Source: Clostridium sp. AM33-3 (GTDB lineage Bacteria; Bacillota; Clostridia; Lachnospirales; Lachnospiraceae). From it: a stretch of DNA of 64,000 bases. Below are positions 7,313 to 16,426 of this stretch, in pieces (the stretch's first letter is position 1; each line of letters starts with the position of its first letter). The position numbers were made by a program, and so were the translations under genes. The DNA lies in the NCBI RefSeq assembly GCF_003480315.1, contig NZ_QUIV01000009.1, positions 1 through 64,000 on the forward strand, given 5' to 3'. The notes below the pieces were generated by a model, which saw nothing but the letters and a program-made list of their open reading frames with translations, had not been told where the DNA came from and did not search any database.

Positions 7313-10300
7313 CCTCTTCCTCTGCCAGATCCTCCTTCAGCTGCTCAAACTCCGGTTTCTCGAACTCCTGAATGGAAATATTTTTCTTATTCGGATTTGC
7401 AAATACGAAGATCTTGTCCACGGTTTCCAGATAGTTCTGGATCTTGTCGTTGGTGGCGCTGATGAGGGCCTGAAATCCCAGTCCGCGGATCAGCTTGATG
7501 CAGCTTGCCACCTTCTCCGCATCCATCTTAGAAAATGCTTCATCCAGCACCACCAGACGGATGGTCGGGTTTCTCCTGAGTCCCGGCTTTAAGTCGATCT
7601 TGTAGGCCTGGGCAAAGCTTGCCAGCAGGGCCACGTAAAGCGGATTCTGTCCCTCGCCGCCGGAGTTTTTGCGGATCATCTTACTGAGGCGGATCTTCAG
7701 AACTTCGTCCTCATTCTGGATCAGCTGCTGCATATCAAAGGAAAGATAGGTCCGGTAGTCAGCGTATTTTTCCATGTTGCGTTTGGCTGTTTCCAGTTCC
7801 TCCGGGGTCGCGTGATCAGGCGGGATGAAGATGTCGATCAGCTCATTGATAAGCGGTCCATACTGGCTTTCATGCTCCATGGTAAAGAGATTCAACTGGT
7901 TGTCCAGTCCGATATCCAGATCCGATGGCTTGATCTGCAGGGCATCATCCATGAACATATCGTAAAACCGTCCATCGCTGCGCTTATTCTTTCCAATATA
8001 GAACTGATAGCGGTCCTTACCGAAATCGAGGTGGCTGATGATGCGGTTTAACTCGTCTTTGCGCTGTAATGCTTCCTTAATGGCACTGCGGATCTTGTAC
8101 ATGAAGTCATCCTTGAAATGCTCCACTGCTGCCTTTGCCTGCTCTCCGGCACGTTTCCGATATTCCTCCAGGCGATCGCAGGCAAGATCATCCAGCAGCT
8201 TCTGATATTCCTCGTTGTTCTCGGCTTCCACAGAAAAATTGCGGTGAGGATAGGTGCGCAGATAGGCATTCCGGAGTTCCCGCAGCTTCTGCATTTCCGT
8301 CTCCTGTTCTTCTTCGGCCTTTTCCTGCTTTCTCAGATATCCTCCACACTGCAGATCATAGCGGATAACCGCACCGCTCGCCTGCTTTTGCTCCAACAGT
8401 TCCTGAAACTCTGCGTCAAATTCTGGCTGCTCCACATGATTTCGTTCTTTTTCTGTCAGGGTTTTTTCCAAATTCACCAGAGTCCGTTTCTCATTTTCTC
8501 CAGCCCACTCTGACCGGTTTCTCTGCTCTTTTACCTGTTCCAGCACCTTCTCCCGGCGCTTGCACAGTTCCACAATGGACGCCCGTTCTTCTTCCCAGGC
8601 CGCCACGTTCTGGCTCTTTAACTGCTCCAGACGCTCCCGCAGGTCTTTCTGCTCCTGCTGCTTTTCCAGATAATCTGCCTTGTCCTTTTTCCAGCCAAGG
8701 TAGACTTCCAGATCCTGGCTTAAGAATTCCAGACCAAGCACACGCTCGCCATCCTTTAACATAGTCTGCAGCGGTTCCATTTCCTCCTGCAGTTTCCGGA
8801 TGAATTCTTCCAGAAGCTTCACGCGCTGACGCATACTCTTTTTGCCGATATAAGCAAACCTTGTATACAAATCTGGATTGATGTGCTGGATCCGGTAGCT
8901 GTGGTACAGCACGCAATCCTTTGTAATGCCGACGCGGCAGCTGCGCAGTTCGTCCACGCTGTCACACTTGATGACCTTGCCTAACTGGAAATTCATGTAA
9001 GCCTGGGCGTAATCGCGTCCAGCCTCCACTTCTTCTGCCAGTGCACCCTTTAAAACCGGCTGCTCATCTGCCAGAACACGCTCTGTGTCCAGCACAGCAA
9101 CCCGGTAATATTTTTTCGGGTCCAGCTCTTTGTAAATTTCCATCGCAGCCTTCGCGTACTTTGGCTCCACCGTCAGAAGCAGCTTGTTGTTTCCAAGATA
9201 GCCCTCAATGGCATTGCGCCATGCGTCATCCCGCACTTCCAGGAGATCTGCGAGAACCTCTACCTCCACGCTCTTTCCGGTCTTTAAGAAAAGCTGGGTC
9301 TGAAGGATATTCCGGACGGTTTCCAGTTCTTTCGGATAAGCTTTGTTTCCAGCCTTTAACTGGGCAATCTCCTCCTGGGCCTTCTTCAGTTCTTTGCTCT
9401 TTTCCCGGATCTGGCTGCGGGCATCCTGCATCTGGCTCTCCACTTCTTTCCGCATCTGAAGCAGATCTTCCTGCAGGCGTTTTAAGGCTTCCTCACTGAT
9501 CACGCCCTTCTCAAAGGCCTCGACATCCCAGAGGGTGCTGTTGGATGCGATTTCTTCCTCGTTCCAGGCCGCCAGTTTTTCGGCTGTCTGCTTCCAGCGG
9601 GCCTGGCTGCTGCCCAGATGCTCTACCAGCTCGTTGACGGCCTTTAACTGGCTTTTCAGTTCCTCGTAGCCGCTGCTGGAAATCTTGCGCAGAAGCTCTT
9701 CGCTTTTCGCCGTCAGTTCCTGGATCTCTGTCTCCATGGCAGCCACATCCTGAGCCGCTTTCTCCTGGTCTGCCTCCAGTGCCTGGATCTTGTCCTGGCT
9801 TTCCTGGATTTTCCGTCGGTCCTGCAGCATATCAAACTTGCCCGCAAAATATCCGCACAGTTCTTTTTCTTTCCGGGCTGCTGCCATAGTCTCATGCTGC
9901 CCGCAGATAGCTTTCAGGCTGTCGATCTCCCGGCAGGTATCCTCAATCCGGTGTCTTAAGCGCCCATACTCCGTCACGCTCTGCTGCATGTCTTCGATAT
10001 GGATATCCTGCTCCATGCAGATATATTCTTTTACAAAATCCTCCAGCTTGATATTCATGCGGAATGGGATCGCACGCTTAAACAAAAGCGGGAATTTTTC
10101 CGCATCCAGACCACCCAGATAGATATCATAAAGCTGTTTGCGAAAACGTTCATTATGGGAACCAAAATAACATTCCTCCCTGGAAAAGCTTTCCATCAGC
10201 CAGTTTTTTACCTCATTGATTGACATGGCCCGGTCTGTTTTGCGGTATTCATGATCCGGTATCGGTCCCTTATGCCAGAAAAACATACGACCGATCTCAT

Positions 10301-10685
10301 TCGTAGCAGTCTCGACATCAAAAACAACGCCCACACACTGACTGGCTCCGGTATCTGTCTGTCGAAGCTCCAGCACGATGGTACTGGAAAAATTCTGATT
10401 TCGCAGATAAGAAAAGCTGTTATCTTCTCCGATATTGATCATGCCGCGCAGATACTCGATCAGACTTCGGTCAGAATCATCTGCCGCTGCCTTATTAAAA
10501 AAGCCACGGCCGTCTGTATTGGCATAAAGCACGATCTGCATGGCATCAATGACGGTAGATTTTCCACTTCCGGAATGCCCGGTAAAAAAATTGATCCCAT
10601 CATCAAAAGAAAGGGTCCTGTGTTTAATATAATGCCAGTTGTTCAGGCATATCCTGGACAAGGCTTCAAATCTCTGATTTTCCAT
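7302..10685 (-). CDS. jetC: Wadjet SMC-like ATPase JetC (MksB-like)
   Basis: This 1,127-residue protein has SMC architecture. A Walker A GHSGSGKST is at about residues 36-44. Two long coiled-coil arms rich in Glu, Lys and Gln flank a central hinge at about 440-620. The ABC signature 'SGGEGQ' and Walker B 'RLVVLDEAFSKMD' are near the C-terminus. Together with JetA (kleisin-like) and JetB it forms the loop-extruding motor that senses small circular plasmids. I chose the ATG at 10685, behind AAGGAG, rather than the longer frame from 10730. It overlaps the end of jetB by 20 bases and jetD by 11, so jetBCD is one translationally coupled unit. Confidence 0.93.
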   Translation of the reverse strand: MENQRFEALSRICLNNWHYIKHRTLSFDDGINFFTGHSGSGKSTVIDAMQIVLYANTDGRGFFNKAAADDSDRSLIEYLRGMINIGEDNSFSYLRNQNFSSTIVLELRQTDTGASQCVGVVFDVETATNEIGRMFFWHKGPIPDHEYRKTDRAMSINEVKNWLMESFSREECYFGSHNERFRKQLYDIYLGGLDAEKFPLLFKRAIPFRMNIKLEDFVKEYICMEQDIHIEDMQQSVTEYGRLRHRIEDTCREIDSLKAICGQHETMAAARKEKELCGYFAGKFDMLQDRRKIQESQDKIQALEADQEKAAQDVAAMETEIQELTAKSEELLRKISSSGYEELKSQLKAVNELVEHLGSSQARWKQTAEKLAAWNEEEIASNSTLWDVEAFEKGVISEEALKRLQEDLLQMRKEVESQMQDARSQIREKSKELKKAQEEIAQLKAGNKAYPKELETVRNILQTQLFLKTGKSVEVEVLADLLEVRDDAWRNAIEGYLGNNKLLLTVEPKYAKAAMEIYKELDPKKYYRVAVLDTERVLADEQPVLKGALAEEVEAGRDYAQAYMNFQLGKVIKCDSVDELRSCRVGITKDCVLYHSYRIQHINPDLYTRFAYIGKKSMRQRVKLLEEFIRKLQEEMEPLQTMLKDGERVLGLEFLSQDLEVYLGWKKDKADYLEKQQEQKDLRERLEQLKSQNVAAWEEERASIVELCKRREKVLEQVKEQRNRSEWAGENEKRTLVNLEKTLTEKERNHVEQPEFDAEFQELLEQKQASGAVIRYDLQCGGYLRKQEKAEEEQETEMQKLRELRNAYLRTYPHRNFSVEAENNEEYQKLLDDLACDRLEEYRKRAGEQAKAAVEHFKDDFMYKIRSAIKEALQRKDELNRIISHLDFGKDRYQFYIGKNKRSDGRFYDMFMDDALQIKPSDLDIGLDNQLNLFTMEHESQYGPLINELIDIFIPPDHATPEELETAKRNMEKYADYRTYLSFDMQQLIQNEDEVLKIRLSKMIRKNSGGEGQNPLYVALLASFAQAYKIDLKPGLRRNPTIRLVVLDEAFSKMDAEKVASCIKLIRGLGFQALISATNDKIQNYLETVDKIFVFANPNKKNISIQEFEKPEFEQLKEDLAEEEDEE

Positions 10686-11283
10686 CTTCCTCTTCTCCTT
10701 CGCGGAATGTTTCCAACAGTTCCCGCACATCGTCCCCCATCAGGATCACATGAATGGTTGGATAAACTACCAGACGGCTGAATCCGTCCAGTTCCTCCAA
10801 CACATCGAGCGGTTCCACTACCTGATACTTTTTCAGCATAGCCAGGCTTCTTCGGATTTCGGAGACAGAGGGCTGTTTTTTCAGCAAACGGTAGGTAGCA
10901 AGTTTTTCATGGATCTCACTCAAGGTGGTGACGACATTGGCCGATGTAGATACCGATGACATCTGCTCATCGTAGATCAGTTTCAGGATCAGAACATAGA
11001 GTGTAGCCAGTTTCGGGAGTTTTTCTCCCACAACCTGTTCTCCCCGGATATAGATCAGGCCAAGCTGACTGTTTTCCACAACCTCAATCCCCATAATAGA
11101 AAAGTATTTCTGAATAAATTCCAGGTGACGGTTGCAATCATAAAATGCCGGATTGGTCTGGCTGCGCTTTGCCTTACGGTCATAGGTACGTTCCAGCAAA
11201 AAGGTCTGCCGGTATAATAAACGGATACTTTCCGAAACCTGTTCCTGCTCAGCTCCGGAAAGTGCCTCAAAATAATCGATCAT
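10666..11283 (-). CDS. jetB: Wadjet subunit JetB (MksE-like)
   Basis: The 205-residue product occupies the JetB position and has the winged-helix, MksE/ScpB-like character expected of the small kleisin-binding subunit. There is an N-terminal helical part and a C-terminal 'VSEIRRSLAMLKKYQVVEPLD' winged-helix stretch. It would bridge JetA and the JetC heads. The start at 11283 is chosen because AAAGGA lies just upstream; a longer frame reaching 11406 would run through the terminator and promoter described separately. It overlaps jetC by 20 bases. The sequence is not close enough to the classical MukE/DUF4194 type for me to assign the Wadjet subtype. Confidence 0.85.
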   Translation of the reverse strand: MIDYFEALSGAEQEQVSESIRLLYRQTFLLERTYDRKAKRSQTNPAFYDCNRHLEFIQKYFSIMGIEVVENSQLGLIYIRGEQVVGEKLPKLATLYVLILKLIYDEQMSSVSTSANVVTTLSEIHEKLATYRLLKKQPSVSEIRRSLAMLKKYQVVEPLDVLEELDGFSRLVVYPTIHVILMGDDVRELLETFREGEEEDGKSEI

Positions 11284-11314
11284 CCAATTTTTCCTTTCTT
11301 TTATCAATACACCT

Positions 11315-11343
11315 ATTATACAATAAATCCATGCCTTTTTCGA
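11315..11343 (-). promoter_or_regulatory. Internal promoter of jetBCD
   Basis: On the minus strand TCGAAA (11338-11343), a 17-base spacer and a perfect TATAAT (11315-11320) lie about 31 bases upstream of the jetB start codon and just past the jetA terminator. It would let jetB, jetC and jetD be made independently of jetA. Confidence 0.65.
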
Positions 11344-11354
11344 CGAAATACCAA

Positions 11355-11389
11355 GAAAAAAACAAAAGCCTGACATTTCGCCAGGCTTT
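11355..11389 (-). terminator. Intrinsic terminator after jetA
   Basis: AAAGCCTG (11382-11389 as read on the minus strand) pairs with CAGGCTTT (11365-11372) around a 9-base loop. It is followed on the minus strand by TGTTTTTTTC. It sits about 14 bases after the jetA stop, between jetA and jetB, so it should separate the two transcriptionally. Confidence 0.8.
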
Positions 11390-11402
11390 CGCTGTTTACT
11401 GC

Positions 11403-12776
11403 TCATTTTTTTACAAATACCAGTGCCGGATACCGGTATCCGGCATGCTCTACCACAGGCACTTCCTGATCCAGAACCCGGTACGGACTGTCCTTACGCA
11501 CGGAATCATCGTACGCAAGAACCAGCTTTTCAAAATCCTCCGGTGAGGAAACGGTATCTTCTGTCACGGCAAACCGTCCGTTGACCATCCGCTCCAGTAC
11601 AAAGGCACGAATCTGTTTCCGACTGTAACGGTTCTTCATACGGTTCAGCTGCAGGATTTCTTCTCTTGTCAGCTCTTCCGGCTCCTCCTCCGGCATCAAT
11701 TCCGCCGTAAAATCCTGGCGTGATTTATACCGTTTATACAGGGAATGATCAGAAATCACCGTAAACTGGGAAAAATTCATTCTGGAAGCCGTGAGAGCCA
11801 GTTTTTTCTCCAGATCTTCTTCCGAAGAAGCTGATAAATCATTCAGCAGCTGAATGACCAGCCCCTTCATATTATCCTGCTGATTCAGAAGATAATTAAG
11901 TCTGGTCACCGTAGCCCGGATATACCGTGTATGCTCTGTATCCATGTTGCAGATGCGATGTTCAATATCATCAAAACCGCGATCGATCAGATCCAGCTGG
12001 CCGATAATGTCCTCCGGAGTCAGGTCCAACCCACGAAGCTGCTTATTCCGCACACAGACGATATCCAGCCAAGAAACATCCTGGCGCATCTGCATGAGCC
12101 AATGCTTGATATCTGTCTTATACAGGTAAAAGTTATCCGAAGTCTTTAAAATATGATATTTTTTCCGGACAATCTCCTCTACATAGCCATCCAGATGCTC
12201 CTGCAAAAGATCTCCGTAGCTTTTCTGTTCCAGAAGACTGGCAAAAAACTGATCCATATTATGAAGCATATCCTGCAACGTTTTGTTCAATCTCCTGGTA
12301 TTCACCAGCGCTGTCTTTAACAATGAAATATTGCAGCGCGGATCATTCTTGAAGGCAAACAAAATTGCATAGATATTCTGAATATAAACCTGAGTGTCAT
12401 CCTCATCTTCCCCTGCCAGATGTGCAAAAGCACTGACAAAGACTGCTGCATAGTCCGGAATGACGATATTTACGCTCATATTGAGGTAATCATCCACCTT
12501 CCTGAGCCATCCGGACTTCAGCAGCCAGTTTAAAATGCGGGTAGCCAGTGGCTCCAGCATGTCCAGCTCATCCTCCAGCTCGTCCTGAACCATCACCACG
12601 CGTGTTTTCGCAAAATAATCACTCAGGGTCTGAATACAGATTTCCCTGCTTAGGAAATAGTTGCTGTATTGATATTCTTCATTAATCTGCAGCAGTGCGT
12701 CAATATAAACCTGACGGTTTTTTGAACGGAATAATCCCCAGAAGGAATCCGGAATTTCCAAAAACTGATTTTCCAT
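11403..12776 (-). CDS. jetA: Wadjet subunit JetA (kleisin-like, MksF-type)
   Basis: The 457-residue protein fits the JetA family of Wadjet. It is an all-helical kleisin-like subunit with an N-terminal winged-helix region (about 1-110), a long helical middle and a short basic region near 'MKNRYSRKQIRAFVLERM'. It closes the JetC ring. It is the first jet gene, starting 9 bases after the pgi stop codon with no visible ribosome site, so its translation probably depends on ribosomes finishing pgi. A strong terminator follows it. JetA may thus be supplied from the pgi transcript while jetBCD use their own promoter, which is unusual for an obligate complex. Confidence 0.88.
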   Translation of the reverse strand: MENQFLEIPDSFWGLFRSKNRQVYIDALLQINEEYQYSNYFLSREICIQTLSDYFAKTRVVMVQDELEDELDMLEPLATRILNWLLKSGWLRKVDDYLNMSVNIVIPDYAAVFVSAFAHLAGEDEDDTQVYIQNIYAILFAFKNDPRCNISLLKTALVNTRRLNKTLQDMLHNMDQFFASLLEQKSYGDLLQEHLDGYVEEIVRKKYHILKTSDNFYLYKTDIKHWLMQMRQDVSWLDIVCVRNKQLRGLDLTPEDIIGQLDLIDRGFDDIEHRICNMDTEHTRYIRATVTRLNYLLNQQDNMKGLVIQLLNDLSASSEEDLEKKLALTASRMNFSQFTVISDHSLYKRYKSRQDFTAELMPEEEPEELTREEILQLNRMKNRYSRKQIRAFVLERMVNGRFAVTEDTVSSPEDFEKLVLAYDDSVRKDSPYRVLDQEVPVVEHAGYRYPALVFVKK

Positions 12777-12785
12777 AAGGTATGC

Positions 12786-14366
12786 TTAGATTTCGAGCAG
12801 ATCGCTGAAGGCCTTCAGGGCACCATCTGTCTCATGAGCCAGTACACGCTTTGCAAGAACTTTGCCCAGCTGTACGCCTTCCTGATCGAAGCTGTTTACA
12901 TTCCATAAAAAGCCCTGGAACATCACTTTATTCTCAAAATGTGCCAGAAGTGCACCAAGAGCACCCGGATTTACCTGCTCACCGATGATGATGCTGGAAG
13001 GACGGCCGCCCTCGAAGTTTTTATTGCGGTTCTCGTCTGCCTTTCCGCAGGCAAATGCCATGATCTGGGCTGCTACGTTTGCACAGAGCTTCTGCTGGCT
13101 GGTACTTCCCTGGATCACGACATCGGTCTCCATCTGGTTTTTCTTAAAGCCTACAAACTGCAGAGGAACAATATCGGTTCCCTGATGCAGAAGCTGATAG
13201 AAGGAGTGCTGGCCGTTGGTACCCGGCTCACCAAAGATCACCGGTCCGGTCACATAGCTTACCGGCTCGCCGAAGCGGTTGACAGATTTGCCGTTGGACT
13301 CCATGTCAAGCTGCTGAAGATGTGCCGGAAAACGGCTTAATGCCTGAGAATACGGAAGCACTGCAGTACACGGATAACCAAGCACATTGCGCTCGTAAAC
13401 ACCGATCAGGGCATCTAACATAGCAGCATTCTTTGTTGCATCTGCTTCTGCTGCCAGCTTGTCTGCCTCTGCCGCGCCATCGAGAAACTGTGCAAACACC
13501 TCCGGGCCAAATGCAAGGGAGAGTACAGCGCCTCCCACTGCGGAAGTAGAAGAATAACGTCCGCCGATGTAATCATCCATAAAGAACGCTGCCAGATAAT
13601 CACTGCTCTTAGCCAATGGAGAAGTCTCACTGGTTACAGCGATCATGTGTTTGGAAGGATCGAGATCTGCCTTCTTTAACGCATCTTTCACAAAGGACTC
13701 ATTGGTCAGGGTTTCAAGCGTAGTACCGGATTTGGAAACCAGAACAAAGATGGAATGTGCCACATCAATGCCATACAATACGGCTGCGGCATCATCCGGA
13801 TCTACATTGCTGATGAACTTTGCCTCCATCTTGAAAGTGCCGTTCTTCTTTGCCCAGTTTTCCAATGCCAGATACATGGCTCTCGGGCCAAGGTCACTGC
13901 CGCCGATACCGATCTGAACAACCGTAGTAAACTTTTCTCCTGCGGCATTCGTGATATCCCCATTGTGAACCTTGTTGGCGAATTCTGCGATACGCTCCTG
14001 CTGCTGCTTGTAGAAAGTACGCTTGTCCACGCCATCTGCGATAACTGCATTCCCCAGCTGACCACGGGTCATGTGATGCAGGACCAGACGTTTCTCTCCT
14101 GTATTGATAACTTCGCCATTGTAAAGAGCTTTAAATTTCTCTGCCAGCTGCGCTTCATCAGCCAGTTTCTTCAATGCGTCAAGCACAGTATCATCTACCT
14201 GCTTTGCTGCATAGTGGTAAACAAGTCCCTCTGCCATCGGCACACTGTATTTTTTAACGCGCTCTGCGCCTTTCTCACCGGTCATTGCCTCCGCAAGATT
14301 CACACGGGCTGCCTTTTCCAGCTCCTGATAGGAAGTAAGAGTATCCAGGTTATTCCAGGTAATCAT
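12786..14366 (-). CDS. pgi: Glucose-6-phosphate isomerase
   Basis: The 526-residue protein interconverts glucose-6-phosphate and fructose-6-phosphate in glycolysis. Family motifs are clear: 'VVQIGIGGSDLGPRAMYLAL', the sugar-phosphate-binding 'VSKSGTTLETLTN', 'GGRYSSTSAVGGAVLS' around the catalytic region and 'GEPGTNGQHSFYQLLHQG' near the active-site His. Length and order fit the longer bacterial PGI type. The ATG lies behind GGAGG and a near-perfect promoter sits about 65-95 bases upstream. The stop codon is only 9 bases before jetA, so pgi and jetA form one transcript. Confidence 0.96.
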   Translation of the reverse strand: MITWNNLDTLTSYQELEKAARVNLAEAMTGEKGAERVKKYSVPMAEGLVYHYAAKQVDDTVLDALKKLADEAQLAEKFKALYNGEVINTGEKRLVLHHMTRGQLGNAVIADGVDKRTFYKQQQERIAEFANKVHNGDITNAAGEKFTTVVQIGIGGSDLGPRAMYLALENWAKKNGTFKMEAKFISNVDPDDAAAVLYGIDVAHSIFVLVSKSGTTLETLTNESFVKDALKKADLDPSKHMIAVTSETSPLAKSSDYLAAFFMDDYIGGRYSSTSAVGGAVLSLAFGPEVFAQFLDGAAEADKLAAEADATKNAAMLDALIGVYERNVLGYPCTAVLPYSQALSRFPAHLQQLDMESNGKSVNRFGEPVSYVTGPVIFGEPGTNGQHSFYQLLHQGTDIVPLQFVGFKKNQMETDVVIQGSTSQQKLCANVAAQIMAFACGKADENRNKNFEGGRPSSIIIGEQVNPGALGALLAHFENKVMFQGFLWNVNSFDQEGVQLGKVLAKRVLAHETDGALKAFSDLLEI

Positions 14367-14432
14367 ATTTTGATTCCTCCTTCAATACATTATACTGATT
14401 TTTAAGTCGATAATTTTCTGTCAATCATGATA

Positions 14433-14461
14433 ATTATACTCTCAGATTTTCTGAATTTCAA
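14433..14461 (-). promoter_or_regulatory. Promoter of pgi (and jetA)
   Basis: TTGAAA (14456-14461), a 17-base spacer and TATAAT (14433-14438) on the minus strand, giving a leader of about 60 bases before pgi. A second TATAAT (14389-14394) lies nearer the gene but has no matching -35. Confidence 0.75.
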
Positions 14462-14524
14462 GAGTTTTCACGGACAGGAGACACAATAACCCCTTTTTTG
14501 ATCTGCTTGTTACCCGATTCTTTC

Positions 14525-15139
14525 TTATCGATGAAAAATCACGCCTGTCAGAAGTTTCAGCGTTACTCCCACGGACAAAACAGAACCGCAAAACAGAAAT
14601 AACCGATTGACCAGCCCTGACGCGGAACAGATTCCCAGGCTGAACCGCTTCCGGTACGGATACAGAAGCTGTTCTCCTTTGTGGTTCAGAAAATCAAGAA
14701 CCAAATGGGATGCAAAAGCAATCCCAAAATATGGGACCAGTATTGGCAGAAATACGCCAACACTGCTCATAAGCAGGCCTCCTGCCAAAAAGGAATGGAA
14801 AAAGGAACGGTGCGGCGTCTTCTTTCCGTAGGCACAGATTGCCAGAAAGGCGGCACAGGCCAGCACAATGCGGCTGACCGAGCTGTTGCTCATCAGCCGC
14901 TGATACAGGCCCAGATGCCAGTGTGCTTCTACCACCACGATACCGATCACTATCGTTTCCAGCACAAATATAATCTGATCCGCTCTGCGGCTGCTCTCCG
15001 AAGTTCCGCAATCTATATCACTGATCACAGAGCCTACAGCCGCTGTCCCGGCACCAAGGATCAGCTCCGGTAATGTATGGGGCTGAAGCAGCAGCAGCGA
15101 GGCTGCCACGCCAACCGCCATGTGTGTTTTTCCAAGCAT
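14525..15139 (-). CDS. DUF457-type membrane-bound metal-dependent hydrolase (YdjM-like)
   Basis: The 204-residue protein starts with the family signature 'MLGKTHMAVGVAASLLL' and has about four to five membrane segments. Metal-ligand-type His and Asp residues recur: TH near the N-terminus, 'SDIDCGTSESSRRAD', 'TPHRSFFHSF' and 'ASHLVLDFLNHKG'. The family contains E. coli YdjM, a LexA-regulated inner-membrane protein; its substrate is unknown but a phospholipase-C-like site has been proposed. I chose the ATG at 15139, which gives the family's usual N-terminus, over a frame reaching 15259. It stands alone between pgi and the GGGtGRT gene. Confidence 0.85.
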   Translation of the reverse strand: MLGKTHMAVGVAASLLLLQPHTLPELILGAGTAAVGSVISDIDCGTSESSRRADQIIFVLETIVIGIVVVEAHWHLGLYQRLMSNSSVSRIVLACAAFLAICAYGKKTPHRSFFHSFLAGGLLMSSVGVFLPILVPYFGIAFASHLVLDFLNHKGEQLLYPYRKRFSLGICSASGLVNRLFLFCGSVLSVGVTLKLLTGVIFHR

Positions 15140-15335
15140 ATCTTTTCTCTCTATTCTCCTTCTATATCTCATTCTGTCTTCTGTTATATGCGAACCACTT
15201 TTTATATTTGTCAATGAACTCGATTTCAAGATATCACATTTAAGCCTAAACGTTTCCAAGCCTACATTGAGATTTTTCGTAGACTTTTGCCATTTTATAG
15301 ACGACTTTTTTAATTCCTGGATATAGTTGAAATCA

Positions 15336-15373
15336 AAAAGAGACTTCCAGAGTAATCTCTAAAAGTCCCTTTT
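15336..15373 (-). terminator. Terminator of the GGGtGRT operon
   Basis: AAAAGGGACTT pairs with AAGTCTCTTTT (one G-T style mismatch) around a 16-base loop and runs into TTTTTGATT on the minus strand, about 25 bases after the GGGtGRT gene stop. Confidence 0.7.
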
Positions 15374-15397
15374 CGCTTGATTTTAAGCCATTTTTAA

Positions 15398-16408
15398 TTA
15401 GAACTTGCCAGCGGTCGCTGCTTCCTCAACAGCTACAGCTACAGCTACAGTCATACCAACCATCGGGTTGTTACCTGCACCGATCAGACCCATCATCTCT
15501 ACGTGAGCCGGAACGGAAGAAGAACCTGCGAACTGTGCATCGGAATGCATACGGCCAAGGGTATCGGTCATACCATAGGAAGCCGGGCCTGCTGCCATGT
15601 TATCCGGATGCAGGGTACGTCCGGTACCGCCGCCAGAAGCTACGGAGAAGTACTTCTTGCCTGCTTCCAGTCTCTCCTTCTTGTAGGTACCTGCTACCGG
15701 ATGCTGGAAACGGGTCGGATTGGTAGAGTTACCGGTGATGGAAACGTCTACGTTCTCTTTCCACATGATTGCAACACCTTCCGGAACGCTGTTTGCGCCG
15801 TAGCAGTTAACCTTTGCGCGAAGACCCTCAGAGTAGGATTTGCGGAATACTTCCTTAACCTCGTTGGTGTATGGATTGTACTCAGTCTCGATATAGGTGA
15901 AGCCATTGATACGTGCGATGATCTGAGCAGCGTCTTTTCCAAGACCGTTTAAGATAACGCGAAGCGGTTTCTGACGAACTTTGTTTGCTTTCTCAGCGAT
16001 ACCGATTGCGCCCTCTGCTGCTGCGAAGGACTCGTGGCCAGCCAGGAATGCAAAGCACTCGGTCTCCTCTTCGAGAAGCATCTTGCCGAGGTTACCATGG
16101 CCAAGACCTACCTTACGGGTATCTGCAACAGAACCCGGGATACAGAATGCCTGCAGGCCCTCGCCGATTGCTGCTGCTGCCTCAGCTGCTTTTCTGCAGC
16201 CTTTCTTGATTGCGATTGCTGCGCCTACGGTGTAAGCCCATTTAGCGTTCTCAAAGCAGATCGGCTGAATACCCTCAACCATCTTGTATACATCAAGACC
16301 TGCGTCTTTGGTGATCTTCTCTGCCTCTTCAATGGAAGCAATGCCATAGCTGTTTAATGCTTCATTGATCTGTTTGATACGTCTCTCATATGATTCAAAT
16401 AATGCCAT
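15398..16408 (-). CDS. GGGtGRT protein
   Basis: The 336-residue protein carries the name-giving motif in 'VASGGGTGRTLHPDNMAAG' at about residues 257-275 and a Gly-rich C-terminus ('LIGAGNNPMVGMTVAVAVAV'). The family is named only for this motif; I know of no demonstrated biochemical function. It is strongly conserved in gut anaerobes and paired with an Fe-S scaffold-like gene. Here it starts 18 bases after that gene's stop, with a good ribosome site, so the two are surely co-expressed. A role in Fe-S or redox metabolism is inference from this pairing and from the nfnAB genes just upstream. Confidence 0.9.
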   Translation of the reverse strand: MALFESYERRIKQINEALNSYGIASIEEAEKITKDAGLDVYKMVEGIQPICFENAKWAYTVGAAIAIKKGCRKAAEAAAAIGEGLQAFCIPGSVADTRKVGLGHGNLGKMLLEEETECFAFLAGHESFAAAEGAIGIAEKANKVRQKPLRVILNGLGKDAAQIIARINGFTYIETEYNPYTNEVKEVFRKSYSEGLRAKVNCYGANSVPEGVAIMWKENVDVSITGNSTNPTRFQHPVAGTYKKERLEAGKKYFSVASGGGTGRTLHPDNMAAGPASYGMTDTLGRMHSDAQFAGSSSVPAHVEMMGLIGAGNNPMVGMTVAVAVAVEEAATAGKF

Positions 16409-16426
16409 GATTATAGTCCTCCTTCT

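Noticed and set aside
13755..14405. A 216-codon plus-strand open frame
   Set aside because: Antisense to pgi, runs out over the pgi promoter, and has no family resemblance.
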